From Maniola hyperantus (Eukaryota; Arthropoda; Insecta; Lepidoptera; Nymphalidae), in assembly GCF_902806685.2 (NCBI RefSeq), contig NC_048554.1:1860001-1924000 (forward strand): 64,000 nucleotides of DNA. Reading direction: 5' to 3'. Every line of letters starts with the position of its first letter. Positions within the stretch are counted from its first letter, which is position 1. A program made the position numbers and the translations under genes. Below are positions 8,801 to 19,400 of the stretch, piece by piece. The notes beneath the pieces were generated by a model, which did no database searches, was not told the DNA's origin, and worked only from the letters and a program-made list of their open reading frames with translations.

Positions 8801-11301
8801 AATTTATGCTATTCTTATTGCAACAATGCATTGTAGCCAATAGTGAATGAGCATCAACCAATTGAGTTGATTGCGATCGTGACATTGTAGCTGTCATTCT
8901 ACCGCAATCGAGCCGCAAGTAATTGCAGGTGTCATTAAATAATGGTCATCATCATCATGATCAACCCATCGCCGGCTCACTACAGAGCACGGGTCTCCTC
9001 ACAGAGTGAGAAGGGTTTTGGCCATAGTCTACCACGCTGGCCAAGTTCGGATTGGCAGACTAATAATGGTATACAGAGAAATAATGGTACATACCCAAAA
9101 AAGGTTTATTCTTCAAGTCTTCTTCAGAAAGGCCCGCTTCAATCATTTTATCAACGGCTTGAGCTTCTTTGATAGCATCTTCGTATCTTTCGTCTGTGAC
9201 CGCATTCAACATTGGGTTTACCTACAAAATATTTTCAAAGTCAAATCATTTATTCAAATTAAGTTTTTAAAAATCCTGTGGAAACTCTTTGATTTTCCGG
9301 GATAAACAGTAGCCTATGTCACTCTCCAGGTCTTTATCTATACCCATGCAAAATATGACGTGATTGAAGGACAAACCAACAAACAAACACACTTTCGCAT
9401 TTATAATAAGGGTACTGATAGGTGCCATTGTACATCTTATCATATGAAATGTCTTCGTCTGTACATTCTAAAACAGATTTTTATTTATTTTTATGAATCA
9501 TAGTTTTTGAATTATCGTGCAAAATGTCGTGCAACTCTCGTAGCGCGAGCCTGACTCGCACTTGGCCGGTTTTTTTCCTTTTGAGGTACAGAAACCTAAA
9601 AATATCATCTTACCAATTTAATTCTTTCAATGCAAGCTGTAACTAATTCTTCAGATTTCAATTCCTTATTCCTAATCTTCTCCGCCAATGTTACTGCGCT
9701 CTCCTTAAGCATTGCATGCTTCTTGTCCAAGTCAGGTATTGCTTGATGACGGTCTTCCCAGAATATAGAGTATACATAGTCTATGATCATGTCAAAGTAT
9801 GCTCGAAAGAAGAAGAATAACTTCTTGAGAAAATTAATCATCACTTCTTTACATATTCTGCTGGTTTTGCTTTTTCGTCTCTGTAAAACAAACATCATTT
9901 CTAATACCCTACTGATAACAGGCCTCTTCCTCCTCCTCAGAAGGGTTTAGGCCATAATCCACCACGCTGGTCAAGTGTGAATTGGCAGACTTCACACACT
10001 TTTGAGAACATTCTCTTGTCTTTCTCTAAACTAAATTTAAAGTATCTGCATCTTTCTCTTTTTAATATTGCTAAAAAAGGACGGAACATGAACTTTACAT
10101 TTAAAGACTAAAATCTAAACAGTAGTCTCGCGGCTGGCAGCTAAAGTCACGAGATATGGCAGCTCTAAATTGAATTTAAAACTGTCAAACTGTGTCTGTC
10201 CTGTTCATAGTACATTAGTAAGAAGAGGATGTGAATACTCTAAACTTTAGGTGTGCTCAAAATCAGTGCCATTGAGCATTCCTAACACCTACTTGAAACA
10301 AATACCTATTTGTTGCTTTCCTACTTTGACCATAAATTAGCTTGTTCAGCGGTTGAAGTGTGATAAGTTGGTATTTACTTCAAGTAGGTATTAGGAGAGC
10401 TCTATCTATAGGTATAGTTATCATATAGATTCATGGTTTCTCCACATTCATACAAATATTGACTGACACAATTATTTGAGTTTGTTATTATAAACTTGAA
10501 TGGTAGAACAATCACTTATGTTAGAAATGACTCATACTTTAAAATAACACTCAATGGAAAATAACTCTATTCTGCTTCAATCCATATTATAATGTTATAA
10601 ATGTGAAAGTGTGTCTGTCTATCTGCTAGTGACTATCACAATCACAGCCCATCTTTTTAACCAATTTTGACAAAATTTACATTATGACAGATAGCTTACA
10701 TCCTGAGGATGGTAATAGTCTAAACTTTTTGTCCGAAAAATCAAAGGAAAAAAATCAAAAATCAAAAATCTAAATCCACATTTAAAACTTGTGGGCATAA
10801 ACTATTTTGTACTGAGATAGTTTGCATGCCAGACCAGATATAGACTACTTTTTATCCAGGAAAATCAAAGAGACCCCACAGGATTTTTAAAAACCTAAAT
10901 CCATGCGGACAAAGGCACAGGCATCTTCCAGTTTAAACAAAACATAATCAAATAAGTATCTATGTGTTTATTTGTTTTACAAACTACAAATACTGAGTAG
11001 GTATTAAACACTAAGTAAAAACTAGATTCCATTAGATTAAGTCATACTTAAGATGCAAATTACTTAAGTTAAACGCTCATTAAAAGATTTTATCATATTT
11101 AATGGCTTTACAATTACTGAAATTCTGTGTACATATTTATAAATACTGATTTTATTATTATTTAAGAACTACATACTTATTATTATTGTCTTATCAAGCA
11201 GGTAAAAAATAAGCAATTTTTTCACAAAAACTTACATGGGATCTTTCCTTGGACCTCTCCTTTTTAGTATCTCTTTCTCTGGAAACTTTTTCTCTGGACA
11301 T
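5480..11301 (-). CDS. FAAH-B: 5' half of a second fatty-acid amide hydrolase gene (partial or decayed)
   Basis: A paralogue of FAAH-A, an amidase-signature serine hydrolase acting on fatty-acid amides. Exons in transcript order are 11236-11301, 9614-9880, 9095-9221, 5676-5847, with a second copy of the last at 5480-5651. All have GT-AG sites and join in phase, giving about 210 aa. The first exon encodes an Arg/Lys/Ser-rich leader (MSREKVSRERDTKKERSKER) that FAAH-A lacks. Exon 2 holds the hydrophobic anchor and PDLDKKHAMLKESAVTLAEK. Exon 3 has VNPMLNAVTDERYE. Exon 4 has the catalytic-Lys motif VPFTAKESHAVKG and ends VTNVPEINKW. Exons for GGSSG and the nucleophile Ser are not found from 1 to 5390, so the gene is either truncated or continues beyond the left edge across a repeat-filled intron. 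Activity cannot be claimed. Confidence 0.75.
6254..6604 (+). mobile_element. tRNA-derived SINE, full length, 13-bp target duplication
   Basis: The head has RNA polymerase III promoter boxes (TAGCCTAGTGGTTAGG and GGTTCGATCCC). It is followed by a body with CGTGAGGAAACTTGCATGCC and GTAGTGAGCCGGCGATGGG and a tail of (ATC)n. TGAGCTTGATCGC is repeated exactly at 6241-6253 and 6605-6617, which fixes both ends of the insertion. Confidence 0.9.
6720..6842. mobile_element. Hairpin MITE (AGATCTATAGAGCGCACTC family)
   Basis: Foldback sequence built from GCTTAGACTTAAGACAG and its inverse around a short loop. A more complete copy lies at 40496-40650 in the last Pgm intron. Confidence 0.7.
7048..7954. repeat. 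907-bp tandem segmental duplication, unit 1
   Basis: The sequence from AGATTGTTTAACATAATG to GAATGAGCATCAA is repeated head to tail at 7955-8857. The only obvious difference is one 4-bp step in the CAGA microsatellite (7376-7402 against 8281-8302). The unit contains a CCCGCGACTTCGT-type repeat, an inverted CCGGCCAAGT-family fragment and part of a TTGGCTGAATTT element. It lies in the intron between FAAH-B exons 3 and 4. Confidence 0.9.
7955..8857. repeat. 907-bp tandem segmental duplication, unit 2
   Basis: Second copy of the segment at 7048-7954, almost identical. The short CAGA tract makes it 903 bp. Confidence 0.9.
8943..9062 (-). mobile_element. SINE fragment (3' part)
   Basis: Inverted ATGATGATGA tail followed by the GCCGGCTCACTACAGAGCACG block of the SINE defined at 6254-6604. 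It ends about 30 bp from the donor of FAAH-B exon 3. Confidence 0.75.
9250..9602. repeat. Two abutting interspersed-repeat fragments
   Basis: A forward CCCGCGACTTCGT-type fragment (to about 9413, ending CACACTTTCGCATTTATAAT) joins an inverted CCGGCCAAGT-family fragment. The latter ends 10-12 bp from the GTAAGA donor of FAAH-B exon 2. Confidence 0.7.
10575..10925 (-). repeat. CCCGCGACTTCGT-type interspersed repeat, old copy
   Basis: Inverted copy running from TTATAAATGTGAAAGTGTGT through GACCCCACAGGATTTTTAAA to CATGCGGACAAAGGCACAGG. It is interrupted and diverged, and lies in FAAH-B intron 1. Confidence 0.65.
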
Positions 11302-12282
11302 TTTGTAGAGATTTTTATTAACTTGATAGGACTTGAGATTGAGCAATTGACAAGCGTCCTAGCGCGGATCCGTGCTGACGGTAATGAAACGACAGTAAAA
11401 CAAGTTATTTAGAATGCTATAACTTAAGTATTCGAAGACCTTGCGTGATTATGCAAAAAGTTAGCAAACAAACTTTTATATTTTTAATCAAATTTGTTGA
11501 AATTACTTTCGATAATTTAATAAGAGAAGTAACAACTAAAAATGTATGTAATTAAAACTTTTAGATAAAACACACTTTATACGTTTGTTAGAAACTATTA
11601 CTTGAATATTACGGAGTCTGGATCTTTCACCTTACTAACTCGAAACTTTCTATCGTATTAATTATTACAAGTTACAACTCTCTGTGCACTTTTTCTTCTG
11701 AATTGAGTTTGTTTTGTCTACTTTTGTTGATTTTTCTTGGAAATTTAGAACTTAGAAAACACAGAAAACTCAAGTTTTGAACTTTGAATAAGATTTTTTT
11801 ATACAAATGGCTTATGATCTAATGTCAGTTTGACTTTGACAACTTCTAAAAAATTGATAGATGGATCTAGATAGTGATAAAAGCATAGAGATAAACGTCT
11901 CTGTAAAATAAAACTACCCTCCATTGACTTTCATTGAACTCTTGTATCTTGTATCTTTGCTCAAATAATATTCAAATTCAATCTGTGCATTTATGCCTTG
12001 AATGCTTTTGATTGTTTCGTCTTGCTATAAGAATTTATAGTGAATTTATGAAAGGTGTGGTGTATATAAACAAAGTAAAAAGGTAGATAGGTATATTACA
12101 CGACAGGTCAAGATGACAATCGGGGTGGGGACGCCCCACCTCATAGGTACCTCGATTGCCATCTCAACATAATATTATCACGTAGTTACCTAGTTACTAC
12201 CTATTTCACTCTTATTTTATCCTAATTCCAGTTAAAACAGGATTCAGGAAGGCAAGAAATAAAGGGAAATAAAAGTAGAAAA
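11302..12282. other. FAAH-B upstream region; no further gene
   Basis: AT-rich sequence upstream of the FAAH-B start codon. It should contain the 5' UTR and promoter, but no TATA box or initiator can be named safely. 12108-12172 is a fragment of the GCGGGGCGTCCCCACC hairpin family also seen at 18066-18180 and 41775-41915. Confidence 0.45.
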
Positions 12283-12289
12283 GTAAACT

Positions 12290-12295
12290 TTTATT
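12290..12295 (-). terminator. Poly(A) signal of the 12.35-kb minigene
   Basis: AATAAA on the minus strand, 59 bp past the stop of the 72-codon ORF, in AAATAAAAGTTTAC. Confidence 0.5.
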
Positions 12296-12353
12296 TAACA
12301 CGTTGGTGGACAGTACAAGTTAAGAATTTCTTCCTAAATGACACTTCTTATTC

Positions 12354-12572
12354 TCATACATTGCCTATGGGCGTAGTGGCAATGCGGTTGTATGTACAAT
12401 GTTGTTGAGTGACAGAACGCATATAGGCGTCGCCTGAAGGATAGTAGTCCTTGTCGGACCCGTATTCCCCATCATCAGCATATGGATCTTCACTAGATTC
12501 CGGAGTTTCAACTTCATTGAACAATTCTAACAACCGTTTTTGTTCCCTTTCGTACGGATCTCCAGGCGCCAT
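12354..12572 (-). CDS. Small acidic ORF resembling a piggyBac transposase N-terminus
   Basis: A 72-codon ORF starting ATGGCGCCTGGAGATCC. The ATG directly follows an acceptor-like TTATCTACAG. Upstream, a donor-like GAGTG|GTAAGTT at about 12728 and a GC-richer stretch to about 12870 could be a non-coding first exon. The start, PYEREQKRLLELFNEVETPE, followed by an acidic DPYADDGEYGSDKDYY run, looks to me like the N-terminal region of piggyBac-family transposases; this is memory, not a search. The last ~25 residues look unrelated and there is no DDD catalytic domain. It is best read as a truncated or internally deleted element with a working-looking transcription unit. It lies between FAAH-B and FAAH-A on the same strand. 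Confidence 0.5.
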   Translation of the reverse strand: MAPGDPYEREQKRLLELFNEVETPESSEDPYADDGEYGSDKDYYPSGDAYMRSVTQQHCTYNRIATTPIGNV

Positions 12573-13123
12573 CTGTAGATAAATTCATTATTGTTTCAAT
12601 ACCAAAAAACTGCATTCAAAACAAGCAACTACTAATATTAGAAGCACAATTACCTTATACGTAAGTTACATGAATTGAATTTGAATGTTTCGATAAATAA
12701 AAACACAAAAATACGTTGATAACTTACCACTCGAACCGTTATTTGCGCGCGAAAGTATGAGGTGACACTAATCCTCCCGCCGACGCGCACTACGTGACTA
12801 AATGTATGAAAACACGACGCCCACGAGCGTACTGTGCGGGGAGAGGGGTACCGGAATTCTGTCAATGTGTGTGTAACTTGACATGTTGTAGAACTATGTA
12901 CGATGACAGTAGGAAAGCCGCATTACTTTTGCGGTGACACTACAACATGTTCTTCCTTGTAAAAGTATTGAAAATCAAGCGCCCTCAGACGTACTGCCGT
13001 GACACGAGTACAGGCGTTGACGTCTACAGGCGTTCTGTCGTATCATTATTTACTATCTGAACGTCCGTGGACGTTACTGTCCATCAATGTGTTAAAAATA
13101 AAACTTCATAAACCCAAATTAAT

Positions 13124-13129
13124 TTTATT
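13124..13129 (-). terminator. FAAH-A poly(A) signal overlapping the stop codon
   Basis: AATAAA begins inside the TAA stop at 13128-13130 (GTGAAATAATAAAATT). If used, the 3' UTR would be only a few tens of bases, ending near the inverted block at 13074-13112. Confidence 0.4.
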
Positions 13130-16100
13130 ATTTCACTTTGCACGCCGCGATGGCGCCTCCGAACTCCTTCTCGAGATATTTAGCTACGGCCAAGCAGAGT
13201 GCATCGTTGTATGGAGCAGCTAACACTTGGATGCCTATCGGGAGGCCCTGGCTGTTCTTCCCGAGGGGTACCTAAACAAAAAGAAAATATTTATTTAGAT
13301 ACAAGTTATAGCCCTAGACTGCGGTCTGCGATCTCATCTAATGAAGATGTCATGTACAATCAGGTAGACATTGAACTAGGAGACCGCGACGTGCGACGGG
13401 CGTTTTTTTTTTTAGAAAGAATATTAGCCATGTTAAATGACTAATAATTGTGGCTAATTCCATTGTACACAATCTCTAAACTAAAATGTCACGCCTAAAT
13501 CTATTGCTATCCCTTTCATAATGTTGCTTGCGGAAAAGGAGGAAGGCGCTCGGGAACAAGAGCACTCCGCTGTCGCCTAGTTTACCTGCGTAGCTGGACA
13601 TTTGAGCACGTTGACTAACGACCAGTAGGAGAAGTTGTAGGGGCGCAGGTAGCAGGAGTAGTTGTAGGGAGACGCGTGTGGGGCGCTCGGGAACAAGAGC
13701 ACTCCGCTGTCGCCTAGTTTACCTGCGTAGCTGGACATTTGAGCACGTTGACTAACGACCAGTAGGAGAAGTTGTAGGGGCGCAGGTAGCAGGAGTAGTT
13801 GTAGGGGGACGCGTGTGGAGCGCTCGGGAACAAGAGCACTCCGTTGTCGCCTAGTTTACCTGCGTAGCTGGACATTTGAGTACGTTGACTAACGACCAGT
13901 AGGAGAAGTTGTAGGGGCGCAGGTAGCAGGAGTAGTTGTAGGGGGACGCGTGTGGAGCGCTCGGGAACAAGAGCACTCCGTTGTCGCCTAGTTTACCTGC
14001 GTAGCTGGGCATTTGAGTACGTTGACTAACGACCAGTAGGAGAAGTTGTAGGGGCGCAGGTAGCAGGAGTAGTTGTAGGGGGACGCGTGTGGAGCGCTCG
14101 GGAACAAGAGCACTCCGTTGTCGCCTAGTTTATCTGCGTAGCTGGACATTTGAGTACGTTGACTAACGACCAGTAGGAGAAGTTGTAGGGGCGCAGGTAG
14201 CAGGAGTAGTTGTAGGGGGACGCGTGTGGAGCGCTCGGGAACAAGAGCACTCCGTTGTCGCCTAGTTTACCTGCGTAGCTGGACATTTGAGTACGTTGAC
14301 TAACGACCAGTAGGAGAAGTTGTAGGGGCGCAGGTAGCAGGAGTAGTTGTAGGGGGACGCGTGTGGGGCGCTCGGGAACAAGAGCACTCCGTTGTCGCCT
14401 AGTTTACCTGCGTAGCTGGACATTTGAGTACGTTGACTAACGACCAGTAGGAGAAGTTGTAGGGGCGCAGGTAGCAGGAGTAGTTGTAGGGGGACGCGTG
14501 TGGAGCGCTCGGGAACAAGAGCACTCCGTTGTCGCCTAGTTTACCTGCGTAGCTGGACATTTGAGCACGTTGACTAACGACCAGTAGGAGAAGTTGTAGG
14601 GGCGCAGGTAGCAGGAGTAGTTGTAGGGGGACGCGTGTGGAGCGCTCGGGAACAAGAGCACTCCGTTGTCGCCTAGTTTACCTGCGTAGCTGGACATTTG
14701 AGTACGTTGACTAACGACCAGTAGGAGAAGTTGTAGGGGCGCAGGTAGCAGGAGTAGTTGTAGGGGGACGCGTGTGGAGCGCTCGGGAACAAGAGCACTC
14801 CGTTGTCGCCTAGTTTACCTGCGTAGCTGGACATTTGAGTACGTTGACTAACGACCAGTAGGAGAAGTTGTAGGGGCGCAGGTAGCAGGAGTAGTTGTAG
14901 GGGGACGCGTGTGGAGCGCTCGGGAACAAGAGCACTCCGTTGTCGCCTAGTTTATCTGCGTAGCTGGACATTTGAGTACGTTGACTAACGACCAGTAGGA
15001 GAAGTTGTAGGGGCGCAGGTAGCAGGAGTAGTTGTAGGGGGACGCGTGTGGAGCGCTCGGGAACAAGAGCACTCCGTTGTCGCCTAGTTTACCTGCGTAG
15101 CTGGACATTTGAGTACGTTGACTAACGACCAGTAGGAGAAGTTGTAGGGGCGCAGGTAGCAGGAGTAGTTGTAGGGGGACGCGTGTGGAGCGCTCGGGAA
15201 CAAGAGCACTCCGTTGTCGCCTAGTTTACCTGCGTAGCTGGACATTTGAGCACGTTGACTAACGACCAGTAGGAGAAGTTGTAGGGGCGCAGGTAGCAGG
15301 AGTAGTTGTAGGGGGACGCGTGTGGAGCGCTCGGGAACAAGAGCACTCCGTTGTCGCCTAGTTTACCTGCGTAGCTGGACATTTGAGCACGTTGACTAAC
15401 GACCAGTAGGAGAAGTTGTAGGGGCGCAGGTAGCAGGAGTAGTTGTAGGGGGACGCGTGTGGAGCGCTCGGGAACAAGAGCACTCCGTTGTCGCCTAGTT
15501 TACCTGCGTAGCTGGACATTTGAGTACGTTGACTAACGACCAGTAGGAGAAGTTGTAGGGGCGCAGGTAGCAGGAGTAGTTGTAGGGGGACGCGTGTGGA
15601 GCGCTCGGGAACAAGAGCACTCCGTTGTCGCCTAGTTTACCCTGAAACAGATAAATTCGAATATTATAAATGCGAAAGTGTCTATTTGCTAGCTTTTTAC
15701 GGCCTAACAGTGTAACCGATTTTGATGTTTGGTACAGAGTTGGCTTACATCCCGGGGAAGGACAGGCTACTTTTCATCCCGGAATCAAAGAGTTCCCACG
15801 TGATTTTTAAAAAACCTAAATCCACGCGAGTGAAGTCGCAGGCATCGTCTAGTAATATGTACATATAAAGACTTGTCTTGAACTCCCGAGTGACTGACTG
15901 ACTGATATATCGACGCACAGCCAAAACCACTGGGGTTGAAAACTAGAAACGCGCACTCCATCTTAGACTTATCATCTCTTGCCAGCAGGTCTGATTGTAT
16001 CCAAGCGTTAGTCTCTACACCTTCTTTACATAGTCTATATAATAAAAGGAAAAGGTGACTGACTGACTGACTGACTGACTGACTGACTGACTAAGGGGGT

Positions 16101-18863
16101 GAAATAGGGGTTTGAAATTTATGTAGTCCACGCGGACGAAGTCGCGAGCATAAGCTAGTATAAAATAAAGTCGCTTCCCCTGGGCCCTGTCTGTATGTAC
16201 TTATGTATGTATGAACGCGTAGATCTTTTAAACTACGCAAAGGATTTTAATGCGGTGTTCACCAATAGATAGAGTGATTCAAGAGGAAGGTTTATAGGTA
16301 TAGTTTAAGTCTCAAAAAATTAGAGATCCCTAGGAAAATTGAAATCTCACTGACACCACATTAGTATCTACACTGCACCCATGCGAAACCGGGCCGGGTC
16401 GCTACTTATTAAAAAACCGGCCAAGTGCGAGTCAGGCTCGCGCAATGAAGGTTCCGTACTACAGTCGTATTTTTTCGACATTTTGCCGATAATTCAAAAA
16501 CTATGATGCATAAAAATAAAAAATAAATCTGTTTTAGAATGTACAGGTGAAGACCTTTCATATGATACCCCACTTGATATAGGTAGTCCCTCACTTCGAA
16601 AGTTTTTCAACTTATTAGTTCATGACCACAATTGATTTTTTTTTGTGTGATCTAACCCTAAATTCACGGTTTTCAGATTTTTCCCCAAATGTCAGCTATA
16701 AGATCTACCTACCTGCCAAATTTCATGATTCTAGGTCAACGGGAAGTACCCTGTAGGTTTCTTGACAGACAGACAGACAGTCAGACAGACAACAAAGTGA
16801 TCCTATAAGGGTTCCGTTTTTTCTTTTGAGGTACGGGAACCCTGAAAAACTTACAAACAAGTCTTCCTTGAAACTTTTCGTGATATTCTCAGCCCATTCT
16901 TCTTCAATCTTCGGTGACAGTTGCTTCTCCAGAACTTGCATGATAGTGAACAAGCAGTGTTTACTCAGCCCGAACATCTGGAACAGTTTACTTTGCTGTA
17001 TTTTGCGGATTTGACAAGATGATTTTTTTATTAATGTTAAGTACAATATTTAAAAAAACCGGCCAAGTGTGAGTCAGGCTCGCGCAACGAGGTTTCTGTA
17101 CTACAGTCGTATTTTTCGACATTTTGCACGATAATTCAAAAACTATGATGCATAAAAATAAATAAAAATCTGTTTTAGAATGCACATGTGAAGTCTTTCA
17201 TATGGTACCCCACTTGATATAATTATCTAACTTCGAAAATTGAAAATACTTACTAAGTAGGTAATTAGGTTCATGACCACAATTTAATTTTTTTGTGTGA
17301 TGTAACCACAAATTTACGGTTTTCAGATTTTTCCCCGAATGTCTGCTATAAGACCCACCTACCTGCCAAATTTCATGATTCTAGGTCAACGGGAAGTACC
17401 CTGTAGGTTTCTTGACAGACAGACAGACAACAAAGTGATCCTATAAGGGTTCCGTTTTTCCTTTTGAGGTACCTACGGAACCTTAAAAAACAACGATAAT
17501 AAAGGGATTTGAATAGTATTATTAATACGAAGCCAGGCTTTCCCACTGTCAGCCATTTTTTCAAATTGATTCAACGCCCGTAATATACTGTGGCGTGTGA
17601 AAGTCCCTACGAGTCCAGCACTGGAAGTCTACTGGTTGATGATAATGATGATGAATAGGTGATAAAGGTCAACCCTTTGCCTAACGAAGTTCTCTACAAT
17701 AAGCCTACCTTTTTAAACAGCTCTCTAAAGCCATGCATCTCCCCCACGCCATTATTGAGCATGCTAGCATAATTCCCGGGCTCCTTGCTCATCCAGTAGC
17801 ACCACAGCTTGTACATATAGTCCAACCCGTCGTGGTAGTAGCTTTGTGGGCTTGCGTTCAAATCTTCTTGTATTTTTTTGACCACACTGAAAAATAAATA
17901 ACTTATACCATCAACTTCCAAGTGGATATATGTAGTGCGCGCAAGACAAGTAGTCCAATCTGAACACGAGGCGTTTGACTGCGCATTGTACAGGGACAGA
18001 TTTCGGCCGGGCTTGTGTATTTAATCCCTAATTTATGACTTGAGCAAACCTATATGTCGCAACTTCAGATTGGTTTAAGTATAGTACACAGCCCCCGCGC
18101 TAACCTGGTGCGGGCGAGCGCGTGTGATGTGGGGGTGTGCGGGGCGTCCCTCCACCTCATACCCCGATTGCCATCTCAATTCTCAAGCTCATAGCTTTAT
18201 ATGTGGCAAAAAAGGTCACATTTTTACTTGATACGTCTGAAGTTCTGAGATTTTTCTTCGGACATATTGTATTTATTAAAAAGTATTCTATAATTTAATT
18301 ATGCATTTTATTTACTTACTTAGGATTTACTTTACTTAGATATAGACAAGGATATTGTGAAGGAATAGATTGGGGGTTGCGTACAAAAACGCTTGTGCGT
18401 ACTTTTTGGTGCCGGTGCCAATTAGCTTTAGCTGCGCGAATCGTCTAGACTTCATATTTTTATGGGACTCCACAATGGCACCGACCCCAAAAAATATTAT
18501 TATGGAACTATATTAACTCTTGTATACATAATATATTCGGTAATAAATTAAATTATTTTTCAATTTTTAGTGTTTATGTAACGAAGTCGGTTTTTATTTT
18601 TTTTGTAAGAAATTTTTATTTCACAATTTTTAGTGGCCCCATGGAATTATGCTATGACTGGTTAAAAATCTACTGTTTACTAAGCTATTACACTGATCGC
18701 GAGCAATTTACTCTTATCCGTTGAGGAGTTCCAGTATCTATCTTCGAAGATGTTAATCAGATCTTCACCAAATTGAAATGGGACCAACTTTGAAGTATAC
18801 CCTTTCAAACAAAAAAAGAATTTTCAAAATCGGTCCAGGCGTTTTTGAGTAATCGGGGAACAT

Positions 18864-18895
<32 letters not shown>

Positions 18896-19367
18896 GATTC
18901 CGACGAATTGAGAACCTCCTCCTTTTTTTGAAGTTCTGAGATTTTTCTTCGGACATATTGTATTTATTAAAAAGTATTCTATAATTTAATTATGCATTTT
19001 ATTTACTTACTTAGGATTTACTTTACTTAGATATAGACAAGGATATTGTAAAGGAATAGATTGGGGGTTGCGTACAAAAACGCTTGTGGCTCAAATTGTT
19101 AACCAAGTCTTGGAGCTAGTCGATCAAGTATTTGCGGGTTTCTGGTCCGTAATTCTAATATCGTCGCTCAGGCATCCCCTGACAATGTGTTCTACAAACA
19201 CTGGCTAAGGGACAAGGGTACACCCACTCTCTCATCTGTGGGTACACCAGATCCCTAACGCAAAATGACTATTAATTTTTTAATGATTTTAATTACCTAT
19301 TGTTTATACACATATTTCAATTTTTAACCGACTTCAAAAAAAGGAGGAGGTTCTCAATTCGTCGGAA

Positions 19368-19400
<33 letters not shown>

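Noticed and set aside
13546..15641. CRISPR-like or satellite reading of the 137-bp array
   Set aside because: There are no unique spacers; the whole 137-bp unit repeats and encodes an amidase exon in frame with the flanking exons. This is eukaryotic DNA.
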